Assembly: GCA_023423835.1 (NCBI GenBank)
Contig: JAFAEW010000074.1
Coordinates: 1 to 35,565, forward strand
From: Bacteroidota bacterium
GTDB taxonomy: Bacteria > Bacteroidota > Bacteroidia > Chitinophagales > Chitinophagaceae
DNA: 35,565 nt
Direction of reading: 5' to 3'
The notes under the pieces were generated by a model. The model worked only from the letters and a program-made list of their open reading frames with translations. It made no database searches and was not told the DNA's origin. The position numbers were made by a program, and so were the translations under genes. Positions 25,769 to 35,300 of this stretch are shown in pieces. The first letter of the stretch is position 1, and each line of letters opens with the position of its first letter.

Positions 25769-28168
25769 TTAAAATTTGTAGGATACAGAGGCGGAAAACA
25801 TCCGTGGCGCAATCGGATTCACACTGTTGTCATCATGAACATAATAACTTAGCTTATTAAAGATGTTGCTCACTTTTGCCTGAACAGAAAAATGTTTGAA
25901 ACGGTAGCCGGCGAAAGCATCAAACTGAAAATAATCGGGTACCGGCATCAGTTTGTAAGTATCGTTCTCAACCTGCACCCTTGTTGACCTTCCGGCCACT
26001 CTTTCACCAATATAATAGGCTTTTAATCCTAGGTTAAATCCGTTTAATACGGTTGAAGGATCGAAACTGTAGTACGCACTACCGTAGGCTGTTTGCTCAG
26101 GATTATACCGCAATTTGCTTCCAACGATATAGGTATTGCTTTTTGTGTATTTTGACTGGTTGTAGCTGTATCCGGCCATCAATTGCAAGCCGTTAAAATC
26201 TTTGGAAATAATGTCAAGTTCAACCCCTTTGCTCCTTACTTCGCCGGCCAGTTCTTTTATGCTCGAATTTGAATTTGGATTTCCTTCAGCATCTGTCAGG
26301 CTCATTTGAGCAAGATTGCTGTTGTTGATGAGATAAACGGTGAGGTTTGCGGAAATGAGCTTATGAAACAGTTCGGTTTTAATACCGGTTTCAAACTGAT
26401 CGATATAGGAAGGATCGAGCGGTTTCAGGTAAATATCGGTTCCACTGTTCAGGGTAAATGAATTGGAATAACTTGCAAACAGGGAAACCGTTTTAGCCGG
26501 CTGATAAACCAATCCGAGTCGCGGAGAAAATGCGGCGTCTTTGTTACCCTCATTGATCTTACGCACGTCTTTTCCCACCGAATCTACATAGCCATCGAGC
26601 GTCGATTGAATGGTATAACGGATACCTGCGAGAAATTTGACTTTTTCGGATAGACTTATCAGATCCTGCGCATAAAAACCTACTCTTGTTGTAGGTGTAT
26701 GCGTAAGTGTAGTGGCGGTTGTAAGTGGAATATCGCCTCTCCTTTGCAGGGTTGCGGGATCGAAAATATTTACCGTGTCGTAAATATTCTTGTTTCCGGC
26801 GTTGGGGTTTGAATAGCTGTACGCACTCGCATCAGTAAGATATTTATCGGCATCGGCGCCAATCAGAATGTTGTGGTGCAGTTTTCCGGTTTTCACCTGT
26901 CCGGAAAGATCGAGCTGCAGAATCATATATTGCTCCTCCTGGGCCGATCTCGTGATGCCCCTTACCCAGGTTCCATCTTCCTTTACCATATTTCCACCGG
27001 TATTGGGCCGGGAAGTTCCAAAGAGGTCTGACCGGTAATTCTGGATGGAAGAAACGCCGGATATCTTCCAGCTCGAATTGAGCTGATGTTGTATTGTGAG
27101 CGTAGCGCTCGATTGTTCTACCTTGTTTCTGCTCCATTCGGCGCCGAGGAAACGGCTGCGCGGAATATCGGCCACCGCATAATTGATCGCCCCGGTGCCA
27201 TAATCGAGCGTACGATGATCTTTCAGATAATCGCCTTCCAGCAAAACCGTTGTCTTTTTTCCTGCTTTAAACAGGATGGAAGGATTTACATAGATTCTTT
27301 CTGATGAAACAAAATCGCGGTAACTGTCTGCTTTTTCATAGCTTCCGTTAATTCTGAATGCAATATGATCACTGTGGAATACCGGTCCGTAAAGATCGAG
27401 AAATGGCTTATAAAAGCCGTAGCTTCCGGCACGAAGCGCCACCTCTCCGCCAGGAACGAAAGACGGCTTTTTTGTTACGAGGTTGAGCACGCCCCCCGCT
27501 GACACGTTTCCGTATAAGATGGCTGCGCTTCCTTTCAATACTTCCACTCTCTCGAGTGAGCTCACTTCCGGCATTGCGGAATTGTTGTACCGAACGCCGT
27601 TTTTAAAAGTGCTGCTGCTGCCAAATGCGTATCCTCTTCCACCAATTTCTTCCTGCGTGCCTCCGGAGGTTCCGTAAACATAAATTCCGGACACATTGGA
27701 AATAACGTCGCTCAATCGCAATGACTGTTGCCGTTCCATCACATTTTTGCCCACAATCGTTACGCTTTGCGGAAGATCCATCGGTTTAATACTTATTTTC
27801 CCGATGTTGGAAGGTGTTTCATTTTGCCCGATTTGGGACTGAAGGACCACCTCGTTTAATTCCATGATATTTTCAGACAGGGAAAAATCCACGTTATGGA
27901 GATTCTTTCCCGAAAGGGTAACCTGTTTCTGATCTTCGGCCGACCCGATGAGTGCGGCCTTCAACACATAGCTTCCGTTTTCAATCCCTTTGAGGATGTA
28001 TTTTCCGTTATCATCGGTGATGGTTTTCTGACCGCCCGGTTGCAGAGTTACGAGCGCCCCGGCTGCAGCGGAATGATCGGCATTGAAAACCGATCCGGAA
28101 ATGGTGGATTGCGCCATTGCGGAAGCTGCAAGAGCAGTAGCCGCTATAAAGAGAAAAAATCTTTTCAT
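25769..28168 (-). CDS. TonB-dependent siderophore receptor with CarboxypepD_reg domain
   Basis: About 799 residues when started at the ATG 28168, which puts the signal peptide MKRFFLFIAATALAASAMAQ at the N-terminus; an upstream in-frame ATG at 28228 is unlikely. Domains: CarboxypepD_reg-like domain (about 22-100, ISGSVFNADHSAAAGALVTL), plug (about 130-240, TIVGKNVMERQQSLRLSDVI, ERVEVLKGSAAILYGNVSAGG), and a 22-strand barrel ending in the terminal aromatic SVSYKF. It imports ferric siderophores across the outer membrane using TonB energy. The PepSY gene follows. The upstream 100 bp probably hold the shared divergent promoter region; I cannot assign a Fur box. Confidence 0.96.
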   Translation of the reverse strand: MKRFFLFIAATALAASAMAQSTISGSVFNADHSAAAGALVTLQPGGQKTITDDNGKYILKGIENGSYVLKAALIGSAEDQKQVTLSGKNLHNVDFSLSENIMELNEVVLQSQIGQNETPSNIGKISIKPMDLPQSVTIVGKNVMERQQSLRLSDVISNVSGIYVYGTSGGTQEEIGGRGYAFGSSSTFKNGVRYNNSAMPEVSSLERVEVLKGSAAILYGNVSAGGVLNLVTKKPSFVPGGEVALRAGSYGFYKPFLDLYGPVFHSDHIAFRINGSYEKADSYRDFVSSERIYVNPSILFKAGKKTTVLLEGDYLKDHRTLDYGTGAINYAVADIPRSRFLGAEWSRNKVEQSSATLTIQHQLNSSWKISGVSSIQNYRSDLFGTSRPNTGGNMVKEDGTWVRGITRSAQEEQYMILQLDLSGQVKTGKLHHNILIGADADKYLTDASAYSYSNPNAGNKNIYDTVNIFDPATLQRRGDIPLTTATTLTHTPTTRVGFYAQDLISLSEKVKFLAGIRYTIQSTLDGYVDSVGKDVRKINEGNKDAAFSPRLGLVYQPAKTVSLFASYSNSFTLNSGTDIYLKPLDPSYIDQFETGIKTELFHKLISANLTVYLINNSNLAQMSLTDAEGNPNSNSSIKELAGEVRSKGVELDIISKDFNGLQLMAGYSYNQSKYTKSNTYIVGSKLRYNPEQTAYGSAYYSFDPSTVLNGFNLGLKAYYIGERVAGRSTRVQVENDTYKLMPVPDYFQFDAFAGYRFKHFSVQAKVSNIFNKLSYYVHDDNSVNPIAPRMFSASVSYKF

Positions 28169-28335
28169 GTAATTCAGTTTGTGATCTGTGAGGTTGCAAA
28201 GAACGATGGTGGAAAGCGGAAAGAGCAATGCAAAGCGGAAATCCGTTTACGGAATCTGGAAATTTAAAAACAGCCTAATTAAAAAAGCATTATATTTATT
28301 GATCAATTATTCTTCCAACTCAAAAAATATTGACC

Positions 28336-28713
28336 ATGAAAACATTAAAAGGAAAACTTTTCGTTGCAGCTGCCGCCATTTGCTTTTGTTTTATTTCTTC
28401 TTCATCAACGGCGCAGACGGCTGCCACCAAAACCGTTACCGGTGAAGTGGTGGATATGGCCTGCTATATGGCCAATGGTGCCAAAGGAGAGGAACACAAA
28501 AGCTGTGCTGCCGGCTGCATCAAGGGCGGTTCACCAATGGGCGTTTTAACCGATGATGGCCAACTCTATCTTCTCGTAGAGAACCACGATAAGCAGGATG
28601 CCTACGCTTCCGCAAAAAAATATGCCGGAGAACAAATCACCGTTTCGGGAGACTTCAAGACTAAAGGCGGCGTTCAAAGCATTGTGGTAAACGATGTGAA
28701 GGGAAAGGAGTAG
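28336..28713 (+). CDS. Small secreted cysteine-containing protein, 125 aa
   Basis: The ATG at 28336 begins a signal peptide (MKTLKGKLFVAAAAICFCFISSSSTAQ); a TTG two codons earlier is less likely. The mature domain starts with TVTGEVVDMACYM, then a Cys/His-rich segment (GEEHKSCAAGCIKGGSPMG) and a C-terminal half (LYLLVENHD..., YAGEQITVSGDFKTKGGVQSIVVNDV) with a small OB-fold-like strand pattern. The three cysteines and His could bind a metal or form disulphides. I do not recognise a named family, though similar small periplasmic proteins occur in many Bacteroidota and Proteobacteria. It is divergent from the siderophore receptor, so iron-linked regulation is possible. Confidence 0.85.
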   Translation: MKTLKGKLFVAAAAICFCFISSSSTAQTAATKTVTGEVVDMACYMANGAKGEEHKSCAAGCIKGGSPMGVLTDDGQLYLLVENHDKQDAYASAKKYAGEQITVSGDFKTKGGVQSIVVNDVKGKE

Positions 28714-28768
28714 GAGTAAGAACGGTTTTACTGCTTAATCACGCAACTGTTTTTCCAAAGCGGAAATT

Positions 28769-28822
28769 CCCCTGCAAATTTGATTCGCGGCTGTCGTCGT
28801 CGAATTGTACTGCAGGGCTTTT
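28769..28822 (+). terminator. Imperfect inverted repeat between the secreted protein gene and hsdM
   Basis: Outer arms CCCTGCA (28770-28776) and TGCAGGG (28811-28817) enclose an inner stem ATTCG/CGAAT (28783-28787, 28801-28805) with a 13-base loop; CTTTTCTG follows. It may end the transcript of the upstream gene, or control hsdM as an operator. The T-run is short, so the assignment is weak. Confidence 0.4.
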
Positions 28823-28904
28823 CTGTGTCGGAACATTTCAAAAATCTATAAAAACTGTCTTAAAAACCCTATTTTCACCCTTCTAAAATGCACTACCAAA
28901 ACAA

Positions 28905-30467
28905 ATGTCAAAAGAAAGAGAAAGAGAGGAACTGCACCGCACTATATATCAAATAGCAAACGATTTGCGTGGTAGCGTTGACGGTTGGGATTTTAAATCC
29001 TATGTTTTAGGTATGCTGTTTTACAGGTTTATTTCGGAGAACCTTACTTCATACATTGATCAGGAAGAACAGCGTACCGGCAACAAAGGCTTCAACTACG
29101 CCAACATTTCGGATAAAGATGCAGAGTTTGGAAGATCCGATACGGTGAAAGAAAAAGGCTTTTACATTTTACCGTCAGAGTTGTTTGTCAACGTTCGCAA
29201 GAAAGCAAAGACAGATGAAAACCTGAACGAGACATTGAGCCGTGTGTTCAAAAACATTGAGCAATCCGCAAAAGGCTCGGACAGCGAAGACGACCTGAAA
29301 GGTTTGTTTGATGATATAGATGTCAACAGCAACAAGCTTGGCGGATCTGTGCAAAGAAGAAATGAACAGTTAAGAAAAATACTGGATGCCATTGGTGATC
29401 TAAAACTGGGCGACTTTCAGGACAACACCATTGATACTTTTGGTGATGCCTACGAATTTTTAATGACCATGTATGCCAGCAATGCAGGCAAAAGTGGTGG
29501 TGAGTTTTTTACGCCCCAGGAAGTATCGGAACTGCTGGCGGAAATTGCTGTAGTGGGAAAAAAGCAGGTGAACAAAGTGTATGATCCTGCCTGTGGCTCC
29601 GGCTCTTTGTTGTTGAAGTTTGCAAAGGTGTTGGGTAAGGAAAATGTAAGACAGGGCTTTTATGGCCAGGAGGTGAACATCAGCACTTACAACCTTTGCC
29701 GTATCAATATGTTTTTGCACGATATCAACTATGAAAAATTTGATATTGCACACGGCGATACCTTGATTGACCCCAAACATTGGGATGATGAGCCCTTTGA
29801 TGCCATTGTTTCTAATCCGCCTTACTCCATACGGTGGGAAGGCGATGCCAACCCGCTCTTAATTAACGATCCGCGTTTTTCTCCGGCAGGTGTATTGGCG
29901 CCCAAGAGTAAAGCAGATTTGGCATTTACCATGCACATGCTGCACTGGCTTTCCACTTCGGGTACGGCTGCCATTGTTGAATTTCCCGGAGTGTTGTACC
30001 GTGGCGGTGCCGAACAGAAGATCCGCAAATACCTTATTGACAACAATTACATTGATGCTGTAATACAATTGCCGCCCGATTTGTTTTTTGGTACCACCAT
30101 TGGCACCTGCATTATTGTGTTGAAGAAAAGCAAAAAGGACAATGCCACTTTGTTTATTGATGCCTCTGAAGAATTTGTACGTGGCGGCAATAAGAACAAA
30201 CTAACAGATGCCAACCGCGAGAAAATACTGAAGGCTTATGTAGAACGGAAAGACGATGACCATTTTGCAAAGCTGGTTTTAAACAAAGATATTGCCGACA
30301 ACGATTACAATATTGCCGTAAGCAGTTATGTGGAAGCGGAGAATACTACTGAAGTTGTAGATATAGAAAAGCTGAATGCCCATATCGCCGAAATAGTAAT
30401 TAAGCAAAACAAGCTGCGCACTGCCATTGATGAAATTGTGGCTGATTTGAATGGAGGTAGTTTATGA
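28905..30467 (+). CDS. hsdM: Type I restriction-modification system, DNA methyltransferase subunit HsdM
   Basis: HsdM methylates adenine at N6 in the bipartite site read by HsdS, as part of M2S and R2M2S complexes. The 520 residues include the HsdM_N helical domain (about 8-170), the SAM-binding motif I DPACGSGSL (227-235), and catalytic motif IV NPPY (304-307) typical of gamma-class m6A enzymes. The C-terminal helix contacts HsdS. Length is normal. It starts the operon; its stop overlaps the hsdS ATG by four bases (ATGA). Confidence 0.98.
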   Translation: MSKEREREELHRTIYQIANDLRGSVDGWDFKSYVLGMLFYRFISENLTSYIDQEEQRTGNKGFNYANISDKDAEFGRSDTVKEKGFYILPSELFVNVRKKAKTDENLNETLSRVFKNIEQSAKGSDSEDDLKGLFDDIDVNSNKLGGSVQRRNEQLRKILDAIGDLKLGDFQDNTIDTFGDAYEFLMTMYASNAGKSGGEFFTPQEVSELLAEIAVVGKKQVNKVYDPACGSGSLLLKFAKVLGKENVRQGFYGQEVNISTYNLCRINMFLHDINYEKFDIAHGDTLIDPKHWDDEPFDAIVSNPPYSIRWEGDANPLLINDPRFSPAGVLAPKSKADLAFTMHMLHWLSTSGTAAIVEFPGVLYRGGAEQKIRKYLIDNNYIDAVIQLPPDLFFGTTIGTCIIVLKKSKKDNATLFIDASEEFVRGGNKNKLTDANREKILKAYVERKDDDHFAKLVLNKDIADNDYNIAVSSYVEAENTTEVVDIEKLNAHIAEIVIKQNKLRTAIDEIVADLNGGSL

Positions 30468-31627
30468 GCAGGATTGATGAATTGATAGAAAAACTTTGTC
30501 CTGATGGTGTGGAGTGGAAAACGATACAGGATGTTTGCAAGAATATTGTTTCAGGAGGAACTCCTCTGACTTCAAGAGCAGAGTACTACAACGGCAATAT
30601 TCCGTGGCTTAGAACGCAGGAAGTTGATTGGATGGATATCCATGATACAGGAATTAAAATAACAGAGGCTGGGTTAAAGAATTCTTCAGCAAAGCTAATT
30701 CCAAAGAATTGTGTAATTGTAGCGATGTACGGTGCAACTGCCGCAAAAGTTGCAGTCAATAAAATTCCGTTGTCCACCAATCAGGCTTGTTGTAACTTGG
30801 AAATTGATGATACTATAGCAAACTACAGATTTGTTTATTACTGGCTTTGTAATAATTACAATCATTTGAGATCATTAGGTGAAGGTTCTCAATCAAATAT
30901 TAATGGTCAAAAGATCAAATCTTACAAAATTCCCATCCCACCGCTCGAAATACAAAATGAAATTGTAAAAACTCTTGACTTGTTCACAGAATTGGAAGCT
31001 GAATTGGAAGCTGAATTGGAAGCCAGGAAAACGCAATATAAATTTTATAGAGACAGGCTTTTGTCTTTTGATGGTAAAAATGTTGAGTGGAAAAAGCTTG
31101 GTGAAGTGGCAATTATTGGGACTGGGAGTAGAAATACAAACGAAGCTGTACCTGAAGGTAAATATCCATTTTTTGTGCGCTCTCAAATTCCCCTTCGAAT
31201 TAACGAAAGTGAGTTCGATGAAACTGCAATCATCACAGCTGGAGACGGGGTTGGCGTTGGTAAAGTCTTTCATTTTGTGGAAGAAAAATATGCACTTCAT
31301 CAACGAGCTTACCGAATCCACGTAACAGACAATAAGCTCAGTCCTAAATTTCTGTTCTATTTTATTCGAAACAACTTTGCAAGTTACCTCGCAACTACTT
31401 CGGTTCATGCATCTGTCACCTCTCTAAGAAAACCCATGTTTGATAAATATCCAATTCCTATTCCATCACTTTCCGAACAAGAAAGAATTGTAACCATCTT
31501 AGACAAATTTGATGCATTGGTCAATGATATATCAATCGGTTTACCTGCCGAAATAGAAGCCCGCCGCAAGCAATATGAATATTACCGGAACCGGTTGTTG
31601 ACGTTTAAAAACAGAAACGATGAATAA
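30464..31627 (+). CDS. hsdS: Type I restriction-modification system, specificity subunit HsdS
   Basis: HsdS picks the DNA target. The 387-residue protein shows the usual two target-recognition domains (about 15-165 and 205-345), each followed by a conserved helical spacer: central LDLFTELEAELEAELEARKT...FYRDRLLSF, and terminal ILDKFDALVNDISIGLPAEIEARRKQYEYYRNRLLTF. Compared with the second copy, the central spacer carries three ELEA units (residues 176-187), which set the distance between the two half-sites. The methylation site cannot be derived from sequence. The stop overlaps the start of the transposase gene by eight bases. Confidence 0.97.
   Translation: MSRIDELIEKLCPDGVEWKTIQDVCKNIVSGGTPLTSRAEYYNGNIPWLRTQEVDWMDIHDTGIKITEAGLKNSSAKLIPKNCVIVAMYGATAAKVAVNKIPLSTNQACCNLEIDDTIANYRFVYYWLCNNYNHLRSLGEGSQSNINGQKIKSYKIPIPPLEIQNEIVKTLDLFTELEAELEAELEARKTQYKFYRDRLLSFDGKNVEWKKLGEVAIIGTGSRNTNEAVPEGKYPFFVRSQIPLRINESEFDETAIITAGDGVGVGKVFHFVEEKYALHQRAYRIHVTDNKLSPKFLFYFIRNNFASYLATTSVHASVTSLRKPMFDKYPIPIPSLSEQERIVTILDKFDALVNDISIGLPAEIEARRKQYEYYRNRLLTFKNRNDE
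30989..31024 (+). repeat. Three 12-bp tandem repeats in the hsdS central spacer
   Basis: The units GAATTGGAAGCT (30989-31000), GAATTGGAAGCT (31001-31012) and GAATTGGAAGCC (31013-31024) each encode E-L-E-A. They lie in the helical spacer between the two recognition domains. In EcoR124I/EcoR124II, two or three TAEL units at the equivalent place change the length of the non-specific spacer in the target. Units of twelve bases keep the frame, so slippage would shift specificity without killing the gene. Confidence 0.93.
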
Positions 31628-32321
31628 ATACAATCCTGATATACATCATCGCCGTTCCATACGGTTGCGTGGATATGATTATGCACAGGCAGGATTGTAT
31701 TTTATAACCCTGTGCGTACAGCACAGGGAATGTTTATTTGGCCGTATTGAAAACATCGTAGGGGCAGACCTGCGTGTCTGCCCCCAAATGATATTGAACG
31801 GTGCGGGACAAATGGTTGTAAAATGGTACCATGAATTGGAAAACAAATTCCCCGGAATTAAATGCCACGAAATGGTGGTAATGCCCAACCATTTTCATTG
31901 CATTGTCGAAAACACCGGGGCGGCCGTTGATGCCGTAGGGGCAGACCTGCGTGTCTGCCCCAAAAACATACCCGGCGAACAGACCGAATCGGGCGAACCA
32001 TCCGCCGAACCGTTGGGCGAAACGATGTTGGGCGAAACGATGTTGGGCGAAACGTCGGGCGAAACGTTGGGCGAAACGTTGGGCGAACACATAGGTTCGC
32101 CCCTACATTGTGTGGTGCAATGGTTCAAAACCATGTCAACAAACGAATATATCCGTGGTGTTAAAAATTGCGGGTGGCCGCGTTTCAATGGCAAATTATG
32201 GCAACGCAATTATTACGAACACATTATTCGTAATGAAAAATCCTATCAAACCATATCCAATTATATTCTGAACAACCCTGCCAATTGGAATGCTGATAAA
32301 TTAAATCACCAACAACCATGA
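31620..32321 (+). CDS. REP-associated tyrosine transposase (RAYT), IS200-like, inside the hsd operon
   Basis: This 233-residue HUH single-strand transposase/nuclease has the family's N-terminal RRSIRLRGYDYAQAGLYFITLCV, the HUH pair in VVMPNHFHCIV (H91, H93), and the C-terminal TISNYILNNP with Y215 as candidate nucleophile (Y198/Y199 in RNYYEHIIRN are alternatives). Compared with the family, extra text sits inside: two copies of VGADLRVCP (47-55, 106-114) and a Gly/Glu/Thr-rich repeat (about 129-156), all in frame. These are coded by REP-like palindromes and 12-15-bp repeats. RAYTs act on REP hairpins with a GTAG head. The gene overlaps hsdS by eight bases and hsdR by four, so it is co-transcribed with the RM system. 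Confidence 0.92.
   Translation: MNKYNPDIHHRRSIRLRGYDYAQAGLYFITLCVQHRECLFGRIENIVGADLRVCPQMILNGAGQMVVKWYHELENKFPGIKCHEMVVMPNHFHCIVENTGAAVDAVGADLRVCPKNIPGEQTESGEPSAEPLGETMLGETMLGETSGETLGETLGEHIGSPLHCVVQWFKTMSTNEYIRGVKNCGWPRFNGKLWQRNYYEHIIRNEKSYQTISNYILNNPANWNADKLNHQQP
31758..31784 (+). repeat. REP-like palindrome 1 inside the RAYT gene
   Basis: GTA followed by a nine-pair hairpin (GGGGCAGAC at 31761-31769, GTCTGCCCC at 31776-31784) with the loop CTGCGT. The 5' GTAG head is what RAYT proteins are known to recognise beside REP hairpins. It is 27 bases long and encodes VGADLRVCP in the transposase frame. An identical copy is at 31935-31961. Confidence 0.85.
31935..31961 (+). repeat. REP-like palindrome 2 inside the RAYT gene, identical to the first
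   Basis: The same 27 bases as 31758-31784: GTA then GGGGCAGAC (31938-31946), loop CTGCGT, GTCTGCCCC (31953-31961). It again encodes VGADLRVCP in the same frame, residues 106-114. The exact identity of two short copies 177 bases apart points to recent insertion or gene conversion. Confidence 0.85.
31987..32090 (+). repeat. Short-period tandem repeats in the RAYT gene
   Basis: Repeated units built on TTGGGCGAAACG, in twelve- and fifteen-base versions, encode LGETM / LGET runs (residues about 132-155). All units keep the frame. The core GGGCGAA is also the arm of the neighbouring palindrome 3, so the array may be an expanded or degenerate half-REP. Confidence 0.85.
32081..32106 (-). repeat. REP-like palindrome 3 inside the RAYT gene, opposite orientation
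   Basis: GGGCGAAC (32081-32088), loop ACATAG, GTTCGCCC (32095-32102), then CTAC at 32103-32106. Read on the minus strand it begins GTAGGGGCGAAC, so it has the same GTAG head and G-rich arm as the other two but a different core, and it points the other way. Confidence 0.8.
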
Positions 32322-35300
32322 ATTATAATATCGTAGCCGAAAACCCTGAAAGTACCGTTGTTGCCGAATACCAGTCGCCTTTCAAAAGAGACACCGCGTA
32401 TCAATCAGAAGATGCGCTGGAAAAGGCATTCATACAACAATTGCAGACGCAGGCTTATGAATATTTAGCCATCAATAGCGAAGCAGCATTGATCAATAAC
32501 CTTCGCAAACAGTTGGAGCTTTTAAACAATTACAGCTTCACCGATAACGAGTGGAATCAATTCTTTAAAAACAAAATAGCAAACCAAAACAGCGGAATAG
32601 AAGAAAAAACAACCATCATACAGGAAGACCATATTCAAATACTCGATTGTGATGATGGAACGAAAAAGAATATTTATCTCCTCGATAAAACCAACATTCA
32701 CAACAACCGTTTGCAAGTCATTAAGCAATATGTCGTGGACGATGGTCAGCGTCCCAACCGTTACGATGTTACGGTACTGGTAAATGGTTTGCCGCTTGTG
32801 CATGTTGAGTTAAAGAAACGTGGTGTAGATATTAAAGAAGCTTTCAACCAAATTAACCGTTACAACAGGGAATCGTTTTGGAGTGGATCGGGTTTGTTTG
32901 AGTATGTGCAACTGTTTGTTATATCCAATGGCACTTATACCAAGTATTACAGCAACACCACAAGGTTTTCACACATTAAAGAGCAAAGCCAGAACGCTGC
33001 AAAAAAAGGAAAGAGAACCAGCAACAGCTTTGAGTTTACAAGCTGGTGGGCCGATGCGAATAACAAACCTATTACCGACCTATTGGACTTTGCCGGTACC
33101 TTTTTCGCAAAGCATGCACTACTAAACATACTTATTAAATACTGCGTATTTACAACGGATAAATTATTACTGGCCATGCGTCCCTACCAGATCGTTGCCA
33201 CCGAACGCATTTTAGGTAAGATCAACGTCGCCAATAATTATAAAAGCTACGGAACAATAGAGGCAGGTGGTTATATATGGCACACTACGGGAAGTGGAAA
33301 AACGCTCACTTCATTTAAAACAGCACAATTAGCGAGTAAACTTGATTTTGTTCATAAAGTTTTATTTGTGGTGGATAGAAAAGACCTGGACTATCAAACC
33401 ATGAAGGAATACGACAAGTTTGAAAAAGGAGCTGCTAACAGCAATACCAACACTTCCATTTTAAAAAAACAATTGAGTGATGCTAATGCAAGAATCATTA
33501 TCACTACCATTCAAAAACTTTCCATTTTAATAAAGAAGGAAAAGAATCATCTCGCTTTCAGTCAGCCTGTTGTTATCATTTTCGATGAATGCCACCGTTC
33601 GCAGTTTGGCGATATGCACAAAGCCATCACAAAAGCGTTTAAGAAATATTTTTTATTTGGCTTTACCGGCACGCCCATATTTGCTATCAATGCCAGCAAC
33701 AGCAATAAGCCTGATTTAAAAACAACCGAACAGGCATTTGGTAAAAAGCTGCATACCTATACTATTGTTGATGCCATCAATGATAAAAACGTTCTTCCGT
33801 TTCGTATTGATTACATACGAACCATGAAAGAAAAGGATAACATCAAAGATGCAAAGGTTTGGGATATTGACAGGGAAAGAGCACTGCTAGCACCGGAAAG
33901 AATCAGCAACAACGTAAAATATATTTTCGACCATTTTGAACAAAAGACAAAGCGCAACAGCAAGTCCTATAGTTTTACTCAGCTTAAAAACATTTATGAA
34001 GTAGCAAGTGCACAAGACCGCACCAAAATAGAAGAAGTAAAACAAAAGATCCGGCTCACTGGCTTTAACTCCATATTTGCCGTAAGCTCCATCGATTTTG
34101 CAAAAACTTACTACAATGAATTCAAAAGGCAGCAACAAACATTGCCGGAAATTTCGCGGCTTAAGGTCGCTACCATCTTCAGCTTTGGCGTAAACGATGA
34201 CGAAGAAGATGATGGCGTAATGGATGAAAACTCGGAAAGCACTGAACAACTAAGTGCGACCGACAGGGATTTTTTAGAAGCAGCCATCAGCGACTACAAT
34301 CAAATATTTAAAACCAACTACGATACATCAACAGACAAGTTTCAGAATTATTACAAAGATGTATCGCTTAGAATGAAGAACAGGGAGATTGATTTACTTA
34401 TTGTAGTCAATATGTTTCTCACAGGTTTTGATGCCACTACCTTGAATACGCTTTGGGTGGATAAGAATTTGCGTTTGCACGGTTTATTGCAGGCCTATTC
34501 AAGAACGAACAGGATATTGAACTCTGTAAAAACATTTGGCAATATTGTTTGCTTTCGCAACCTGGAAAAAGCAACCAATGAAAGCATTGCACTATTCGGC
34601 GATAAAGAAGCAGGCGGCATTGTACTGCTGAAAACCTTTAATGAATATTATAACGGGTACAGCGATGGCAAGAAAACGTTCCCCGGTTATGTTTCCCTGA
34701 TTCATGAACTCACGGAAAAATTTCCAGTTGGGCAACAGATAATTGGAGAACAAAACCAAAAGGATTTTATAAAGCTTTATGGATCGGTTCTAAAAGCAAA
34801 GAATATACTTACCACTTTCGATGAGTTTTCCGGTAGAGAAATACTAAGCGAAAGAGATGTGCAGGATTATCACAGCATGTACATCAATCTTTATCATGAA
34901 TTCCGCAACCGAAATACTGGCGATGCAGAGAATGTGAATGATGACATTGTATTTGAAATGGAACTGATAAAGCAGGTAGAGATCAATATTGATTACATAT
35001 TGGAACTAATCCGGAAGTATCATGATGGAAATTCGAAAGACAAGGAAATCATCGTCAGCATCAACAAGGCGATTGATTCCAGTGTTGAATTGAGAAACAA
35101 GAAAGACCTGATTCAGAAATTTATTCAATCACTTGCAGCCGGCGCAGACGTCACCCACGATTGGCAAAGCTTTGTCGATGAAAAGAAGATGGAAGAATTG
35201 GATGCGATCATTGAAGAAGAAAACCTGGATAAAGAAGAAACCTATAAATTCATCAACAATGCTTTCAGAGATGGATATGTGCAAACGACAGGAACTGGTT

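Noticed and set aside
31734..32090. Minus-strand frame with repeated RFAQ units
   Set aside because: It is the antisense reading of the short-period repeats within the RAYT gene; the plus-strand frame has the HUH transposase motifs.
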